Shown here one piece after another: positions 18,327 through 30,575 of a stretch of 64,000 bases of DNA. The stretch is from Sphingomonas mucosissima. GTDB taxonomy: Bacteria; Pseudomonadota; Alphaproteobacteria; Sphingomonadales; Sphingomonadaceae. The notes beneath the pieces are model-generated. The model did no database searches and had not been told where the DNA came from. It saw only the letters and a program-made list of their open reading frames with translations. Both the position numbers and the translations under genes were made by a program. Location of the stretch: positions 62,001-126,000 of the forward strand of contig NZ_NBBJ01000003.1 of assembly GCF_002197665.1 (NCBI RefSeq), given 5' to 3'. Position 1 is the stretch's first letter, and every line of letters begins with the position of its first letter.

Positions 18327-20108
18327 ATGACATTTGATACTTTACCCGCGCCGCTTGCCGGTGCGCTCGCCGAGCGTGGTTACGAGGCGCCTACGCCTGT
18401 TCAGGCCGCCGTTATAGAACCAGCCGCTGCGGGCCGCGACCTCATCGTTTCGGCCCGGACTGGCTCGGGCAAGACCGTCGCGTTCGGCATGGCCATGGCC
18501 GCCGAGCTGCTGGGCGAGGACGATCGCATCCTCCCTTCGCGTGAACCGCATGCGCTGGTGATCGCGCCGACGCGCGAACTTGCGCTGCAGGTCAGCCGCG
18601 AGCTCATCTGGCTGTATGGCCCCACGGGCGCGCGGATCGTCACCTGCGTCGGCGGCATGGATGCCAGCAAGGAGCGGCGCAACCTCAACCACGGCGCGCA
18701 TATCGTCGTCGGCACGCCGGGCCGCCTGCGCGATCACCTGGAGCGTGGCGCTCTTGAGCTGTCGGCGCTGAAGGTCGCCGTGCTCGACGAAGCGGACGAG
18801 ATGCTCGACATGGGCTTCCGCGAGGATCTCGAGGAAATCCTCGACGGTACGCCTGACACCCGCCGCACGCTTCTGTTCTCGGCCACCATGCCAAAGCCGA
18901 TCGTCCAGCTTGCCAAGCGCTACCAGAAGGACGCGCTGCGCATCTCCACGGTGGAGGAAGATCGGGGCCATGGCGACATCAGCTATCAGGCGGTCGCGGT
19001 CAGCCCGTCGGACATCGAACATGCGGTGATCAACCTGCTCCGCCTGCATGAAGCGGAAACGGCGATCCTGTTCTGCGCCACCCGCGACAACGTGCGCCAC
19101 CTTCACGCCAGCCTGGTCGAGCGTGGCTTTGCCGCTGTGGCGCTGTCGGGCGAGCACAGCCAGAATGAGCGCAACGCGGCGCTTCAGGCGCTGCGCGATC
19201 GCCGCGCCCGCGTGTGCGTCGCGACCGACGTCGCGGCGCGCGGCATCGACTTGCCAAGCCTCAGCCTCGTTGTTCACGTCGAACTGCCGCGTGACGGCGA
19301 GACGCTTCAGCACCGCTCGGGCCGCACCGGCCGCGCGGGTAAGAAGGGCACCGCCGTCCTGATCGTCCCCTATCAGCGCCGCCGCTGGGCCGAATCGATG
19401 CTGCGCAACGCCAAAATCCCGGTCGAATGGATGTCGGCGCCGACGCCGGAAGACGTGCGCGCCAAGGATCGTGACCGCTTGCTTTCGCAGCTGCTCGCCC
19501 CCGTCGAAGTGGACGAGGAAGACCGCGCGCTCGCCGAAAAGGTGATTGCCGAAAAGAGCCCGGAGGAGATCGCGGCTGCCCTTGTTCGCGCCTATCGCGC
19601 GGCCATGCCCGAGCCCGAAGAGATCATCGCGGCGACGCCCGAAGCGCACCGCGCCGCCCAGCGAGAAAAGCACCGCCCCGGCTTTGATGACGTGCTGTGG
19701 TTCCGCATGAACCTCGGCCGGCGCCAGAATGCCGATCCGCGCTGGATCCTGCCGCTGATCTGCCGCCGCGGCAATCTGACCAAGAACGACGTCGGCGCGA
19801 TCCGCATCGGGCCGAACGAAACCGCCTTCCAGGTTCCGCGCGCGCTGGCGAACAAGTTCATGGCGGCGGTGGCGAAGTCCGCGACGGCGGACGACGACGT
19901 GCTGATCGAGCCGTCCGACCAGCCGTCGGGCACTGTTCCCCCGCCCCCCGGCACGCGCCAATATTCGCCCCGCGCGAGTGGTCCGCGCACCGATGGCCCG
20001 CGCGCAAACGGGCCCCGTCCTGCCGGCCCGCGCACTGCTGGCGCTCGTCCGCGCGGCGATGGCCCGGCACGGGGCGGCCCGCGCCGCGGCAACACCGATC
20101 GCCACTGA
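18327..20108 (+). CDS. DEAD-box ATP-dependent RNA helicase (DeaD/CsdA-like)
   Basis: A 593-residue RNA helicase for ribosome assembly or RNA unwinding in the cytoplasm. All core motifs are present: YEAPTPVQ (Q motif), ARTGSGKT (I), PTRELALQ (Ia), TPGRL (Ib), DEAD in VLDEADEMLDMGF (II), SAT (III), ATDVAARGIDLP (V) and HRSGRTGRAG (VI). After about residue 450 comes a DbpA-type RNA-binding domain (WFRMNLGRRQNADPRWILPL to AFQVPRALANKFMAAV). The tail is a low-complexity run of GPR-x repeats ending in ARGGPRRGNTDRH. The combination is that of the long cold-shock DeaD class. Confidence 0.93.
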   Translation: MTFDTLPAPLAGALAERGYEAPTPVQAAVIEPAAAGRDLIVSARTGSGKTVAFGMAMAAELLGEDDRILPSREPHALVIAPTRELALQVSRELIWLYGPTGARIVTCVGGMDASKERRNLNHGAHIVVGTPGRLRDHLERGALELSALKVAVLDEADEMLDMGFREDLEEILDGTPDTRRTLLFSATMPKPIVQLAKRYQKDALRISTVEEDRGHGDISYQAVAVSPSDIEHAVINLLRLHEAETAILFCATRDNVRHLHASLVERGFAAVALSGEHSQNERNAALQALRDRRARVCVATDVAARGIDLPSLSLVVHVELPRDGETLQHRSGRTGRAGKKGTAVLIVPYQRRRWAESMLRNAKIPVEWMSAPTPEDVRAKDRDRLLSQLLAPVEVDEEDRALAEKVIAEKSPEEIAAALVRAYRAAMPEPEEIIAATPEAHRAAQREKHRPGFDDVLWFRMNLGRRQNADPRWILPLICRRGNLTKNDVGAIRIGPNETAFQVPRALANKFMAAVAKSATADDDVLIEPSDQPSGTVPPPPGTRQYSPRASGPRTDGPRANGPRPAGPRTAGARPRGDGPARGGPRRGNTDRH

Positions 20109-20277
20109 TCGGCCGGCGCACTAGCTTGTCTCTATCTCACGCCACCCTGCCTGTCGCTGCCGGCCGGGTGGCGGGGAAAGCCCTGCTTTAATCCGTTCGA
20201 CTTAATTGTCGTTGCGCCGCCCGCGCGTGCCATCTACGCCTCTCCTCAACGGCCATTAGCGCCTTGGGAGAGTTTCG

Positions 20278-21282
20278 ATGCGCACCATTCAATTGCAGAA
20301 GCCCGGCGGGCTTGACCGGCTCCAGGTAACCGACACCGAACGCCGCGCGCCCCGTCGCGGCGAGATCGTCGTGCGCGTCGGCGCCAGCTCGCTGAACTTC
20401 CACGATTATGCCGTCGTCATGGGCATGATCCCGACGCCGGACGGCCGCGTTCCCATGTCGGACGGCGCGGGCGAGGTGATCGAGGTCGGCGAGGACGTCA
20501 CCGAGTTCGCGGTCGGCGACAAGGTCGTCTCCACCTTCTTCCCGCATTGGATGGATGGCGAGCCCGAGCGCGAAGTGATGGGCGACGTCCCCGGCGACAT
20601 GGCGGACGGCTTCGCGCGCGAATATGTCACCAACGCCGCCACCGCCTTTACCCGCGCGCCCACCGGCTTTTCCGACGCGGAGGCAGCGACGCTCACCTGC
20701 GCCGGCCTCACCGCATGGCGCGCGCTTGTCGTCAACGGCCAGGTCAGGGCGGGCGATACCGTGCTGGTCCAGGGCACCGGCGGCGTCTCGATCTTCGCGC
20801 TTCAGTTCGCCAAGGCCGCGGGTGCCACGGTTATCGCCACCTCCTCGTCGGACGAGAAGCTGGAGCGACTGCGCGCCATGGGCGCCGATCACCTCATCAA
20901 CTACAAGACGCAGGAAAATTGGGGCGAGGTCGCGCGCGGCATGACAGGCGGGCGCGGCGTCGACCACGTGGTCGAGATCGGCGGCTCGGGCACCATGCCC
21001 CAGTCGATCGTCGCCACGCGCACCGGCGGCCATATCGCGCTGATCGGCGTGCTCGCCGGCATCGGCGGCCATGTGCCCACCGTCATGGTGATGCACAACA
21101 ACCAGCGCATCATCGGCCTGACCGTCGGCGCGCGCCGGCACCAGCAGGACATGATCCGCGCGATCGAGGCGAACGGCATCCGCCCTGTGATCGACCGCCA
21201 CTTCCCGCTCGAGCAGATCGCCGACGCTTTCCGCCATCAGGAATCGGGCAAGCATTTCGGCAAGATCGTCTTAGACATTTAG
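20278..21282 (+). CDS. Zinc-independent MDR alcohol dehydrogenase/quinone reductase-like protein
   Basis: A 334-residue medium-chain dehydrogenase/reductase using NAD(P)H. The GroES-like N-domain carries LNFHDYAVVMGMIP, and the nucleotide site is VLVQGTGGVSIFALQFAKAAGA. There is no Cys/His/Glu catalytic zinc set and no structural four-cysteine lobe, so it belongs with the quinone oxidoreductase-like branch. The substrate is unknown. GGGAGAG precedes the ATG. It ends 9 bp from the convergent SDR gene. Confidence 0.85.
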   Translation: MRTIQLQKPGGLDRLQVTDTERRAPRRGEIVVRVGASSLNFHDYAVVMGMIPTPDGRVPMSDGAGEVIEVGEDVTEFAVGDKVVSTFFPHWMDGEPEREVMGDVPGDMADGFAREYVTNAATAFTRAPTGFSDAEAATLTCAGLTAWRALVVNGQVRAGDTVLVQGTGGVSIFALQFAKAAGATVIATSSSDEKLERLRAMGADHLINYKTQENWGEVARGMTGGRGVDHVVEIGGSGTMPQSIVATRTGGHIALIGVLAGIGGHVPTVMVMHNNQRIIGLTVGARRHQQDMIRAIEANGIRPVIDRHFPLEQIADAFRHQESGKHFGKIVLDI

Positions 21283-21291
21283 GACCCGCGC

Positions 21292-22392
21292 TCAGCCGGG
21301 TGGCAGAATGATCCGTCGCTCGGCCAGCCGCGCTAGCCATTTGGCGAACATCTCCTCCGTATCGATGCACCCGCCAAAGCCCGCCTGCCGCAGCTTGATC
21401 GTGCTCACCAGCACGGGTGCGCGCGCCGCCTCGGCCGGAGCATGCACGCCAAACAGCAGGTCGGCATAATGATGCGACTCGCCCAGCAAGGCCGGCAGCG
21501 CGGTTGCGCGCAGATCATGCCGGCGGACCAGATCGTCCCACACGGCCTCATGTTCGTGCAGGTACGCGACCAGCGAGAACGGCTCGCCGAACGCCGGCTC
21601 CATCTGCATCGCGCGGGCGATCGCTGGCCACGTATCGGCCCAGGTGAAGACATCGCCATTGGTGATGTTGAACGTCTCGTCCCGCGCCGCTTCGGCCCCG
21701 TTCGCCCAAAGCAAAGCGTCCGCGATCAGGTCCGCGTCCACCGCCTCGGACACGCCGCCGCGCCGCCCCGGGTAGGTCAGCGGCCGCCCCAGTTCGCGCT
21801 GGATCGCGGCATAGGCGCCCAGCACCGGCACGATGTTCATCGCCACGCCCGTCGAGCCGCCGAACACCACCTGCGGCCGCCAGATCGTCAGCGCCCAATC
21901 AGCGCCCGCCCGCCGCGCCCGCAGCCAATCCTCCTGCAACCAGTAGAAATTGGCATGGGGGTCGCGTGGCGAACGCTCGCGCGCCGGCACCGCGATCTGG
22001 TGAAGATGGGCGCCATAAGCCTTGGTGCCCTGAAACACGCTGACGTGGCGCAGCCCCGTCGCAACCTCGAGCAACGGCTCCATCAGGTTGCGCATCATGG
22101 CCAGATTGGTGTCCATCTGGTCCTGTTCGAACCAGCCGGCATAGAGCCCCGGCTTTTCGTACAGCGCGGCATAAACGACATGCGTCACGCCGGCGAAGGC
22201 ATCCGCCGCCGCCCGGCAAGCATCCGCGTCCAACAGGTCCAAAGGCAGATGCTGAAAGCGCGTCCCGGCCGCCACATCGGGCGCGCGGCGCGAGACGGCG
22301 ATCACGTGCCAGCCATCCGCGGCGAAGCGCGCCACCGCCGATTGGCCGATCACCCCGCTCGCCCCCGCGATCAGAACGGTCCGCTCGCGCAT
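21292..22392 (-). CDS. Extended SDR, PRISE-like (5-beta-reductase family) oxidoreductase
   Basis: A 366-residue Rossmann-fold NAD(P)-dependent protein. It starts with RTVLIAGASGVIGQSAVARFAADGW (GxxGxxG). HLPLDLLD, THVVYAALYEKPG, and NFYWLQEDWLRARRAGADWALTIWRPQVVFGG follow the pattern of PRISE enzymes, which reduce activated C=C bonds of enones such as progesterone or iridoid precursors. The ATG at 22392 has GGAGGGGG upstream; an earlier in-frame codon only adds a low-complexity stretch. The physiological substrate is not known. Confidence 0.8.
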   Translation of the reverse strand: MRERTVLIAGASGVIGQSAVARFAADGWHVIAVSRRAPDVAAGTRFQHLPLDLLDADACRAAADAFAGVTHVVYAALYEKPGLYAGWFEQDQMDTNLAMMRNLMEPLLEVATGLRHVSVFQGTKAYGAHLHQIAVPARERSPRDPHANFYWLQEDWLRARRAGADWALTIWRPQVVFGGSTGVAMNIVPVLGAYAAIQRELGRPLTYPGRRGGVSEAVDADLIADALLWANGAEAARDETFNITNGDVFTWADTWPAIARAMQMEPAFGEPFSLVAYLHEHEAVWDDLVRRHDLRATALPALLGESHHYADLLFGVHAPAEAARAPVLVSTIKLRQAGFGGCIDTEEMFAKWLARLAERRIILPPG

Positions 22393-22523
22393 CGCACCCC
22401 CTCCTCGTCCCGCCGCCCCGCGCCCGTCTTCGGTTACGTCGGCGTTCATTCACCGTACGGCATTGCCAGTTCGCCGTGCAGCCGGATAGTAGGGCAATCA
22501 TCTTGTCTTTTCCGGGGGATTTC

Positions 22524-25775
<3,252 letters not shown>

Positions 25776-25859
25776 TTTCAGCCACTCTCACATGAACCCC
25801 TTCCCCGTTCGTCTCGACCAACGTCGTGACGAACGGGCTGTCCCCAGGAGTAAATACCC

Positions 25860-27686
25860 ATGGATCGTCGCACCTTCCTCGGCAGCACGGGCGCTGCTGC
25901 CATGGCGACCGCGGTTCCGGCCGCCGCACAAAAGGTGGCCGCCGCCCGCGCCAATCCGAACGATGCGAAGCTGCGCACGCTGCTTGATCGCTTCTTCTAC
26001 GATCGCATCGGCGAGAACCCCGAAGGCGCCACCGCGCTTGGCCTCGACAATGGCGAGCGCGCGCACCTCAAGTCGAAGCTGAACGACGGCTCGGCCGCCG
26101 GCGCGCAACAGGATCTCGCCCGCTCGAAGCGCGAGCTGGCCGAGCTGCGGCGGATCAATCCCGCCTCGCTCTCCCCCGCCGCCCGTATCGACTATGAAGT
26201 CGTCTCCTATCAGCTCCAGCGCAGCGTCGCCGGCGGCGAGCAGTTCACCTATGGCGCCAGCATGGGTCGCTTTGCGCCGTATATCCTGACGCAGCTGACC
26301 GGCGCCTATCGCGAAGTGCCCGACTTCCTCGATGCCCAGCATCGCATCACCAATGCCGCTGACGCCGATGCGTATGTCGCGCGCGTCGCCGCCTTCGCCA
26401 CCGCGATCGACCAGGACACCGAGCGGCAGCGCGCCGATGCCGCGCGCGGCGTTTTCGCGCCCGATTACATCCTCGATACGACGCTTAAGCTGATGGGCGG
26501 CCTGCGTGATCAGCCCGCCGCTTCGACCGTCCCCGTCACGGCGCTGGCGACCAAGCTGAAAGCCGCGAACCTGCCCGACGCCCGCGTCGCCCAGGCGACC
26601 AAGATCATGAACGATCAGGTCTTCCCCGCGCTCGATAGCCAGCGCGCGCTGATCACCGAGCTGCGCGGCCGTGCCTCGCACGACGCGGGCGCCTGGCGCC
26701 TGCCCGATGGCGAGGCTTATTATGCCGCCGCCGTCGAGGCCGCGACCACCGTCGCCATGCCGGGCGAGGAGGTCCATCGCCTCGGCCTCGCGCAGGTGGC
26801 GGAGATCAGCGCCCGGATCGATGCCATCCTGAAGGCGCAGGGCATGACGAAGGGCACCGTCGGCGAGCGCCTCGTCGCGCTGAACCAGCGCCCCGATCAG
26901 GTCTATCCGAACACCGACGCCGGCAAGGAAGAGCTGATCGCCGCGCTGAACGCGCAGGTCATCGCCATGCAGAAGCGCCTGCCCGAGCAGTTCGCCTTCA
27001 TCCCCAAGGCCCCGGTCGAGGTCCGCCGCGTGCCCAAGTCGATCGAGGCCGGCGCGCCCGGCGGCTATTACCAGAACGCCTCACTCGATGGCTCGCGCCC
27101 CGGCATCTACTACATCAACCTGCGCGACAGCTTTGATCGCCCGAAGTTCGGCCTCGCGACCCTGTCCTATCACGAAGCGGTGCCGGGCCATCACCTTCAG
27201 GTGATGACCGCATTGGAATCGCAGGACATCCCGCTCATCCGCCGCCGCGGCGGGTTCAGCGGCTATACCGAGGGTTGGGCACTCTACACCGAGCAGCTGG
27301 CGGACGAAATGGGCATGTACGAGGGCAATCCGCTCGGCCAGGTCGGCTATCTCCAGTCGCTGCTGTTCCGCGCGACCCGCCTCGTCGTCGACTCCGGCCT
27401 CCATCACAAGCGCTGGAGCCGCGAGCAGGCGACCGATTACTTCATCGCCACCACCGGCATCGCGCGCGGCCGCAGCCAGAACGAGATCGATCGCTACACC
27501 GTCTGGCCGGGCCAGGCGACGAGCTACAAGATCGGCCACACCGTCTGGGTGCGCCTGCGCGATGCGGTGAAGAAGAAGCAGGGCGCCGCCTTCGACCCGC
27601 GCAAATTCCACGCGGTGCTGCTCGATGGCGCGATGCCGCTCACCATCCTTGAGCGCATGGTGACCGAGCGCATGCTGAAGGCATAA
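25860..27686 (+). CDS. Exported DUF885 family hydrolase (putative metallopeptidase)
   Basis: A 608-residue protein with a Tat-like signal (MDRRTFLGSTGAAAMATAVPAAAQ, RRxFLG). The DUF885 domain fills the rest. The key motif is SYHEAVPGHHLQ (about residues 436-447), a gluzincin-like HExxxGHH, with YTEGWALYTEQLADEMG downstream supplying the third ligand region. Family members are putative carboxypeptidases or dipeptidases of the periplasm. It follows the propeller-amidohydrolase on the same strand; both would act on exported peptide-like substrates. An inverted repeat lies just after the stop. Confidence 0.88.
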   Translation: MDRRTFLGSTGAAAMATAVPAAAQKVAAARANPNDAKLRTLLDRFFYDRIGENPEGATALGLDNGERAHLKSKLNDGSAAGAQQDLARSKRELAELRRINPASLSPAARIDYEVVSYQLQRSVAGGEQFTYGASMGRFAPYILTQLTGAYREVPDFLDAQHRITNAADADAYVARVAAFATAIDQDTERQRADAARGVFAPDYILDTTLKLMGGLRDQPAASTVPVTALATKLKAANLPDARVAQATKIMNDQVFPALDSQRALITELRGRASHDAGAWRLPDGEAYYAAAVEAATTVAMPGEEVHRLGLAQVAEISARIDAILKAQGMTKGTVGERLVALNQRPDQVYPNTDAGKEELIAALNAQVIAMQKRLPEQFAFIPKAPVEVRRVPKSIEAGAPGGYYQNASLDGSRPGIYYINLRDSFDRPKFGLATLSYHEAVPGHHLQVMTALESQDIPLIRRRGGFSGYTEGWALYTEQLADEMGMYEGNPLGQVGYLQSLLFRATRLVVDSGLHHKRWSREQATDYFIATTGIARGRSQNEIDRYTVWPGQATSYKIGHTVWVRLRDAVKKKQGAAFDPRKFHAVLLDGAMPLTILERMVTERMLKA

Positions 27687-27696
27687 CCGCCCGATC

Positions 27697-27791
27697 CGTC
27701 ATCCCCACGCAGGCGGGGATCCATACACGCTGTCGTCACGGCTCCGTCGCCAGGCCAGCATCAATGGATCCCCGCCTTCGCGGGGATGACG
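27697..27791. repeat. Intergenic inverted repeat, family A copy 1
   Basis: The arms begin CGTCATCCCC and end GGGGATGACG. Each arm itself contains a small hairpin (CCCCACGCAGGCGGGG and CCCCGCCTTCGCGGGG) and a GGATCCAT/ATGGATCC end pointing inward, around 40 bases of unrelated centre. Copies of the same design occur at 44890, 46836 and 53140. Confidence 0.85.
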
Positions 27792-27827
27792 GTTTCAGCT
27801 AAAAGGACGGCAACGGGAGAGGCACGC

Positions 27828-28508
27828 ATGCAGACCTATGACGACATCGTGAACGGCCGCCGCAGCATCCGCGGGTTCAAGCCCGATCCCGTTCCCCGCG
27901 CGGTGATCGAGGAAATTCTCGCGCTCGCCATGCGCACGCCGTCCTCGCTCAACACTCAGCCGTGGAACTTCACCGTCCTCACCGGCGAACCGCTCGACCG
28001 CATCCGCCAGGGCAATACCGAGCGCAACCTCGCCGGCGTGCCCCACTCACGCGAATTCCGCCTCGGCGATGACTATGGCGGCGTTCACCGCGAGCGGCAG
28101 ATCGAGATCGCCAAGCAACTCTTCGGCGCAATGGACATCGCGCGCGAGGACAAGGCGAAGCGCCACGATTGGGTGCTGCGCGGCTTTCGCCAATTCGACG
28201 CCCCCGTCTCGATCGTCGTCACCTATGATCGCGTGCTGCTGGGCAGCGACATCGCGCCGTTCGACTGCGGCGCCGTCACCACCGCGCTCGTCAACGCCGC
28301 CTGGTCGCGCGGCCTCGGCTGCGTCATCAACAGCCAGGGCATCATGCAATCGCCCGTCGTGCGCGAACACGCCGGCATCCCTGACGATCAGGTCATCCAG
28401 ACCTGCGTCGCCATGGGCTGGCCCGACGAAAGCTTCCCCGCCAACGCGGTGGTGTCACGCCGCAAACCGGTGAGCGAAGCAGCGCGTTTCGTGGGGTTTG
28501 CGGAATAG
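27828..28508 (+). CDS. Nitroreductase family protein
   Basis: An FMN-dependent NAD(P)H nitroreductase-fold protein of 226 residues, cytoplasmic. It has the FMN-contact start GRRSIRGFKPDPVP, the region MRTPSSLNTQPWNFTVLTG, and the C-terminal GLGCVINSQGIMQSP and CVAMGWPDESFPAN segments typical of NfnB-type members. The natural substrate may be quinones or other conjugated acceptors. GGGAGAGG precedes the ATG; the longer frame would run through the inverted repeat and was rejected. Confidence 0.88.
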   Translation: MQTYDDIVNGRRSIRGFKPDPVPRAVIEEILALAMRTPSSLNTQPWNFTVLTGEPLDRIRQGNTERNLAGVPHSREFRLGDDYGGVHRERQIEIAKQLFGAMDIAREDKAKRHDWVLRGFRQFDAPVSIVVTYDRVLLGSDIAPFDCGAVTTALVNAAWSRGLGCVINSQGIMQSPVVREHAGIPDDQVIQTCVAMGWPDESFPANAVVSRRKPVSEAARFVGFAE

Positions 28509-28782
28509 GCAAAGCGCCGCCGAAAGCCGGGTTCAAGCGCGAGCGGGAATGGCAGCTCTTGGGAGGAAAGCGGACGTTGCAGCATGCTGTCCATGCTTGC
28601 AGAACAGATCGCGATTAGACGGGAGAGGCGGGGTGCAGCCGACACTTAGGATGGAGCAGTCCGGGCATGAGTCGGATACTCTCTTTCGGCCTGCAGCAGC
28701 CAGCGGCTTTCATGCCTCTGCCGAGGATTAGACGTTGACGAAACAAGTCGGAGCCACGTTGCGACCTTCGAGCCGGGCGCGA
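28509..28782. other. Non-coding patch between nitroreductase and lipoprotein
   Basis: About 270 bases with no convincing gene on either strand. Composition and codon periodicity are weaker than in the flanks. Short open frames cross it but lack ribosome sites and family-like sequence. A possible upstream TTG start (28735) of the lipoprotein lies at its right end. The patch may hold decayed coding DNA. Confidence 0.4.
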
Positions 28783-29223
28783 ATGATGCGGCGCTTGGCA
28801 GGCTGCATCCTGTTAACACTGCTCATCACCTCCTGTGGAGACACGGACGCCGAACTCGCTGGGGTATGCGAGCGCCGGGCACGCGTCGAGATTCATCTGC
28901 CCGGCGCGTGGCGCGCGTACCTAGCGCAAGTTACTGCCGAGCGACGGGCAGCGGGCGGCGATCCGGGTCAACGGGCCTTCTGGCCGACCGCAGACTTTCG
29001 CTTGAGATCACAATGGGCGGAGGGAAATACCCCGGAGCCGCAAATCGGTCGTATTTTCGACAACGATTATTTGGTGAGGCAGCGCGCCACCGGCACACTG
29101 GTTGCTACAGTGCGAAACGTTTCGCTGCATTCGCCCGGCTTCGGCGCGGTCCGGTCACTTTCGTGCCTGTACAATCACACTGCCCTCTATGCCGAGGCGT
29201 GGAGAAATCCTTCGAAGGACTGA
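28783..29223 (+). CDS. Putative lipoprotein of unknown function
   Basis: A 146-residue protein starting MMRRLAGCILLTLLITSCGD, a lipoprotein signal with lipobox ITSC and Cys18 as the likely acylation site. Asp at +3 does not clearly predict retention. The mature part (ELAGVCERRARVEIHLPGAW to LSCLYNHTALYAEAW) has two more cysteines and no family I recognise. An in-frame TTG at 28735 with GAGGA upstream would add 16 residues before the signal, so the true start is unclear. Base composition is lower in GC than the neighbours, and non-coding patches lie on both sides, suggesting acquired DNA. Confidence 0.6.
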   Translation: MMRRLAGCILLTLLITSCGDTDAELAGVCERRARVEIHLPGAWRAYLAQVTAERRAAGGDPGQRAFWPTADFRLRSQWAEGNTPEPQIGRIFDNDYLVRQRATGTLVATVRNVSLHSPGFGAVRSLSCLYNHTALYAEAWRNPSKD

Positions 29224-29570
29224 CGCATAATGGGTTACCAACCAACCCGCCTGCACGCGCGCGATTATGTAACAGCCGCATAAATGGGACGTCCGTAATA
29301 GGGCGTTTGCAGACTACCCGCTATCCATCCCTGCGCCGTCCAAAAAAGGCACGGCCCGCATCGACAGCCATCCATCTGCCGATACGAGCCATACCCGCAC
29401 ACTCGCCGAAACGAGCCGAACCCGCCGGAAACTACCGCGTGGAGTGCCGCGGCTTTGCTCCGGCAGCTTCATCCGAACCAGTGGAGTTCCGCTCCTCCCC
29501 CGGCTCAGTCCAGGAAACGCGACATACTCAGCCCGTCACTTTGGGCCCCAAGAACACAACCCGCTGCGGC
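29224..29570. other. Gene-free stretch
   Basis: About 350 bases with no supported gene. Open frames cross it but none has a start with a ribosome site or recognisable protein sequence. It has less GC than the flanks in its first half, and no strong hairpin or repeat was seen. Confidence 0.45.
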
Positions 29571-30575
29571 TCAGCGCGGGAACCTCTTGTTCAACCAGCC
29601 AAGCAGCGCCCGGTTCACCTCATCGGGAAATTCCTGCTGCGTCCAATGGCCGGATTTTTCCACCAGCACCCGCTCCAGATCGGGGACATGACGCTCCATC
29701 CCCTCCGTCATCGCGGGGCTCAGCACCACGTCATTCTCCGCCATCACCATCAGCGACGGCACCTCGACCCGCTCGACCAGATCGGCCGATGCCTGCCAGT
29801 TACGGGTGAAGTTGCGATACCAGTTGATCCCGCCGGTGAAGCCCGTCGCCGCGAACGTCTCCGCAAAGGCGGCGATCTCGTCGTCGGAGAGGAACTGCTG
29901 CGGATCGTTCGCCGGATCATAGAGCTTCAGCCCCTCGCCCAGCGCCAGCGTGCGCATCTCGGCCGGCAATTGCTCATATTCCTTCAGCGTCATCTGCGGC
30001 TTGCGCATGAAATAGCGCATGGAGCGTTCGGGATCGTCCGCCAGCGCCGCATCGGCCTCGCCCGGTTTCTGGAACCAGACGATGTACATGTCGTCGCCAT
30101 AGACATGGCGCATCGCGGCGATCGGTTCATTTTCGCCGCGCGGCAGGAACGGCGTGTTGACCCCGATGACGCCCGCGCACCGCTCGGGGTAGCGCAGCGC
30201 GAACTGCCACACGACCATCCCGCCCCAATCGTGCCCGCAGGGGATCGCCCGCTCGATGCCGAGCGCATCCATCATCCCGGCGATGTCCGCGGTCAGATGC
30301 TCCAGGTCATAATCCTCGACCCGCTCGGGCCGGCTGGTCAGACCATAGCCGCGCTGGTCGGGTGCGATCGCCCAGCGCCCCGCCCGCTCGAAGGCATCGA
30401 GCTGGTGCCGCCAGGAAAAAGCCAGCTCGGGAAAGCCGTGGCAGAAGATCACGGGCACGCCCTCGCCCTTCGGCCCGACTTCGTAATAGGCCATGCGAAT
30501 GCCGTTCGTTTCCACGAACTGCACCGGCGGCATCGCCGCGGCCAGCGCGCGCGGCGCTTCCGTCACCAGGCTCAC
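29571..30575 (-). CDS. Alpha/beta hydrolase, epoxide hydrolase-like
   Basis: A 334-residue alpha/beta-fold hydrolase. The oxyanion motif HGFPELAFSWRHQL (HGFP), DQRGYGLTSRPERVEDYDLEHLTADI, and the nucleophile elbow GHDWGGMVVWQFALRYPE with Asp are those of soluble epoxide hydrolases or haloalkane-type enzymes. The catalytic His is probably in EKSGHWTQQEFPDEVN at the C-terminus. Substrate unknown. The GTG start overlaps the stop of the upstream dehydrogenase (GTGA), so the two are one operon in the putative catabolic cluster. An in-frame extension upstream lies antisense-free but inside the dehydrogenase gene and was rejected. Confidence 0.87.
   Translation of the reverse strand: MSLVTEAPRALAAAMPPVQFVETNGIRMAYYEVGPKGEGVPVIFCHGFPELAFSWRHQLDAFERAGRWAIAPDQRGYGLTSRPERVEDYDLEHLTADIAGMMDALGIERAIPCGHDWGGMVVWQFALRYPERCAGVIGVNTPFLPRGENEPIAAMRHVYGDDMYIVWFQKPGEADAALADDPERSMRYFMRKPQMTLKEYEQLPAEMRTLALGEGLKLYDPANDPQQFLSDDEIAAFAETFAATGFTGGINWYRNFTRNWQASADLVERVEVPSLMVMAENDVVLSPAMTEGMERHVPDLERVLVEKSGHWTQQEFPDEVNRALLGWLNKRFPR

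Noticed and set aside
18342..20105. Long open frame antisense to the DEAD-box helicase (587 codons)
   Set aside because: It mirrors the helicase codons in a high-GC genome, has no ribosome site or recognisable protein sequence, and the plus-strand helicase is certain.
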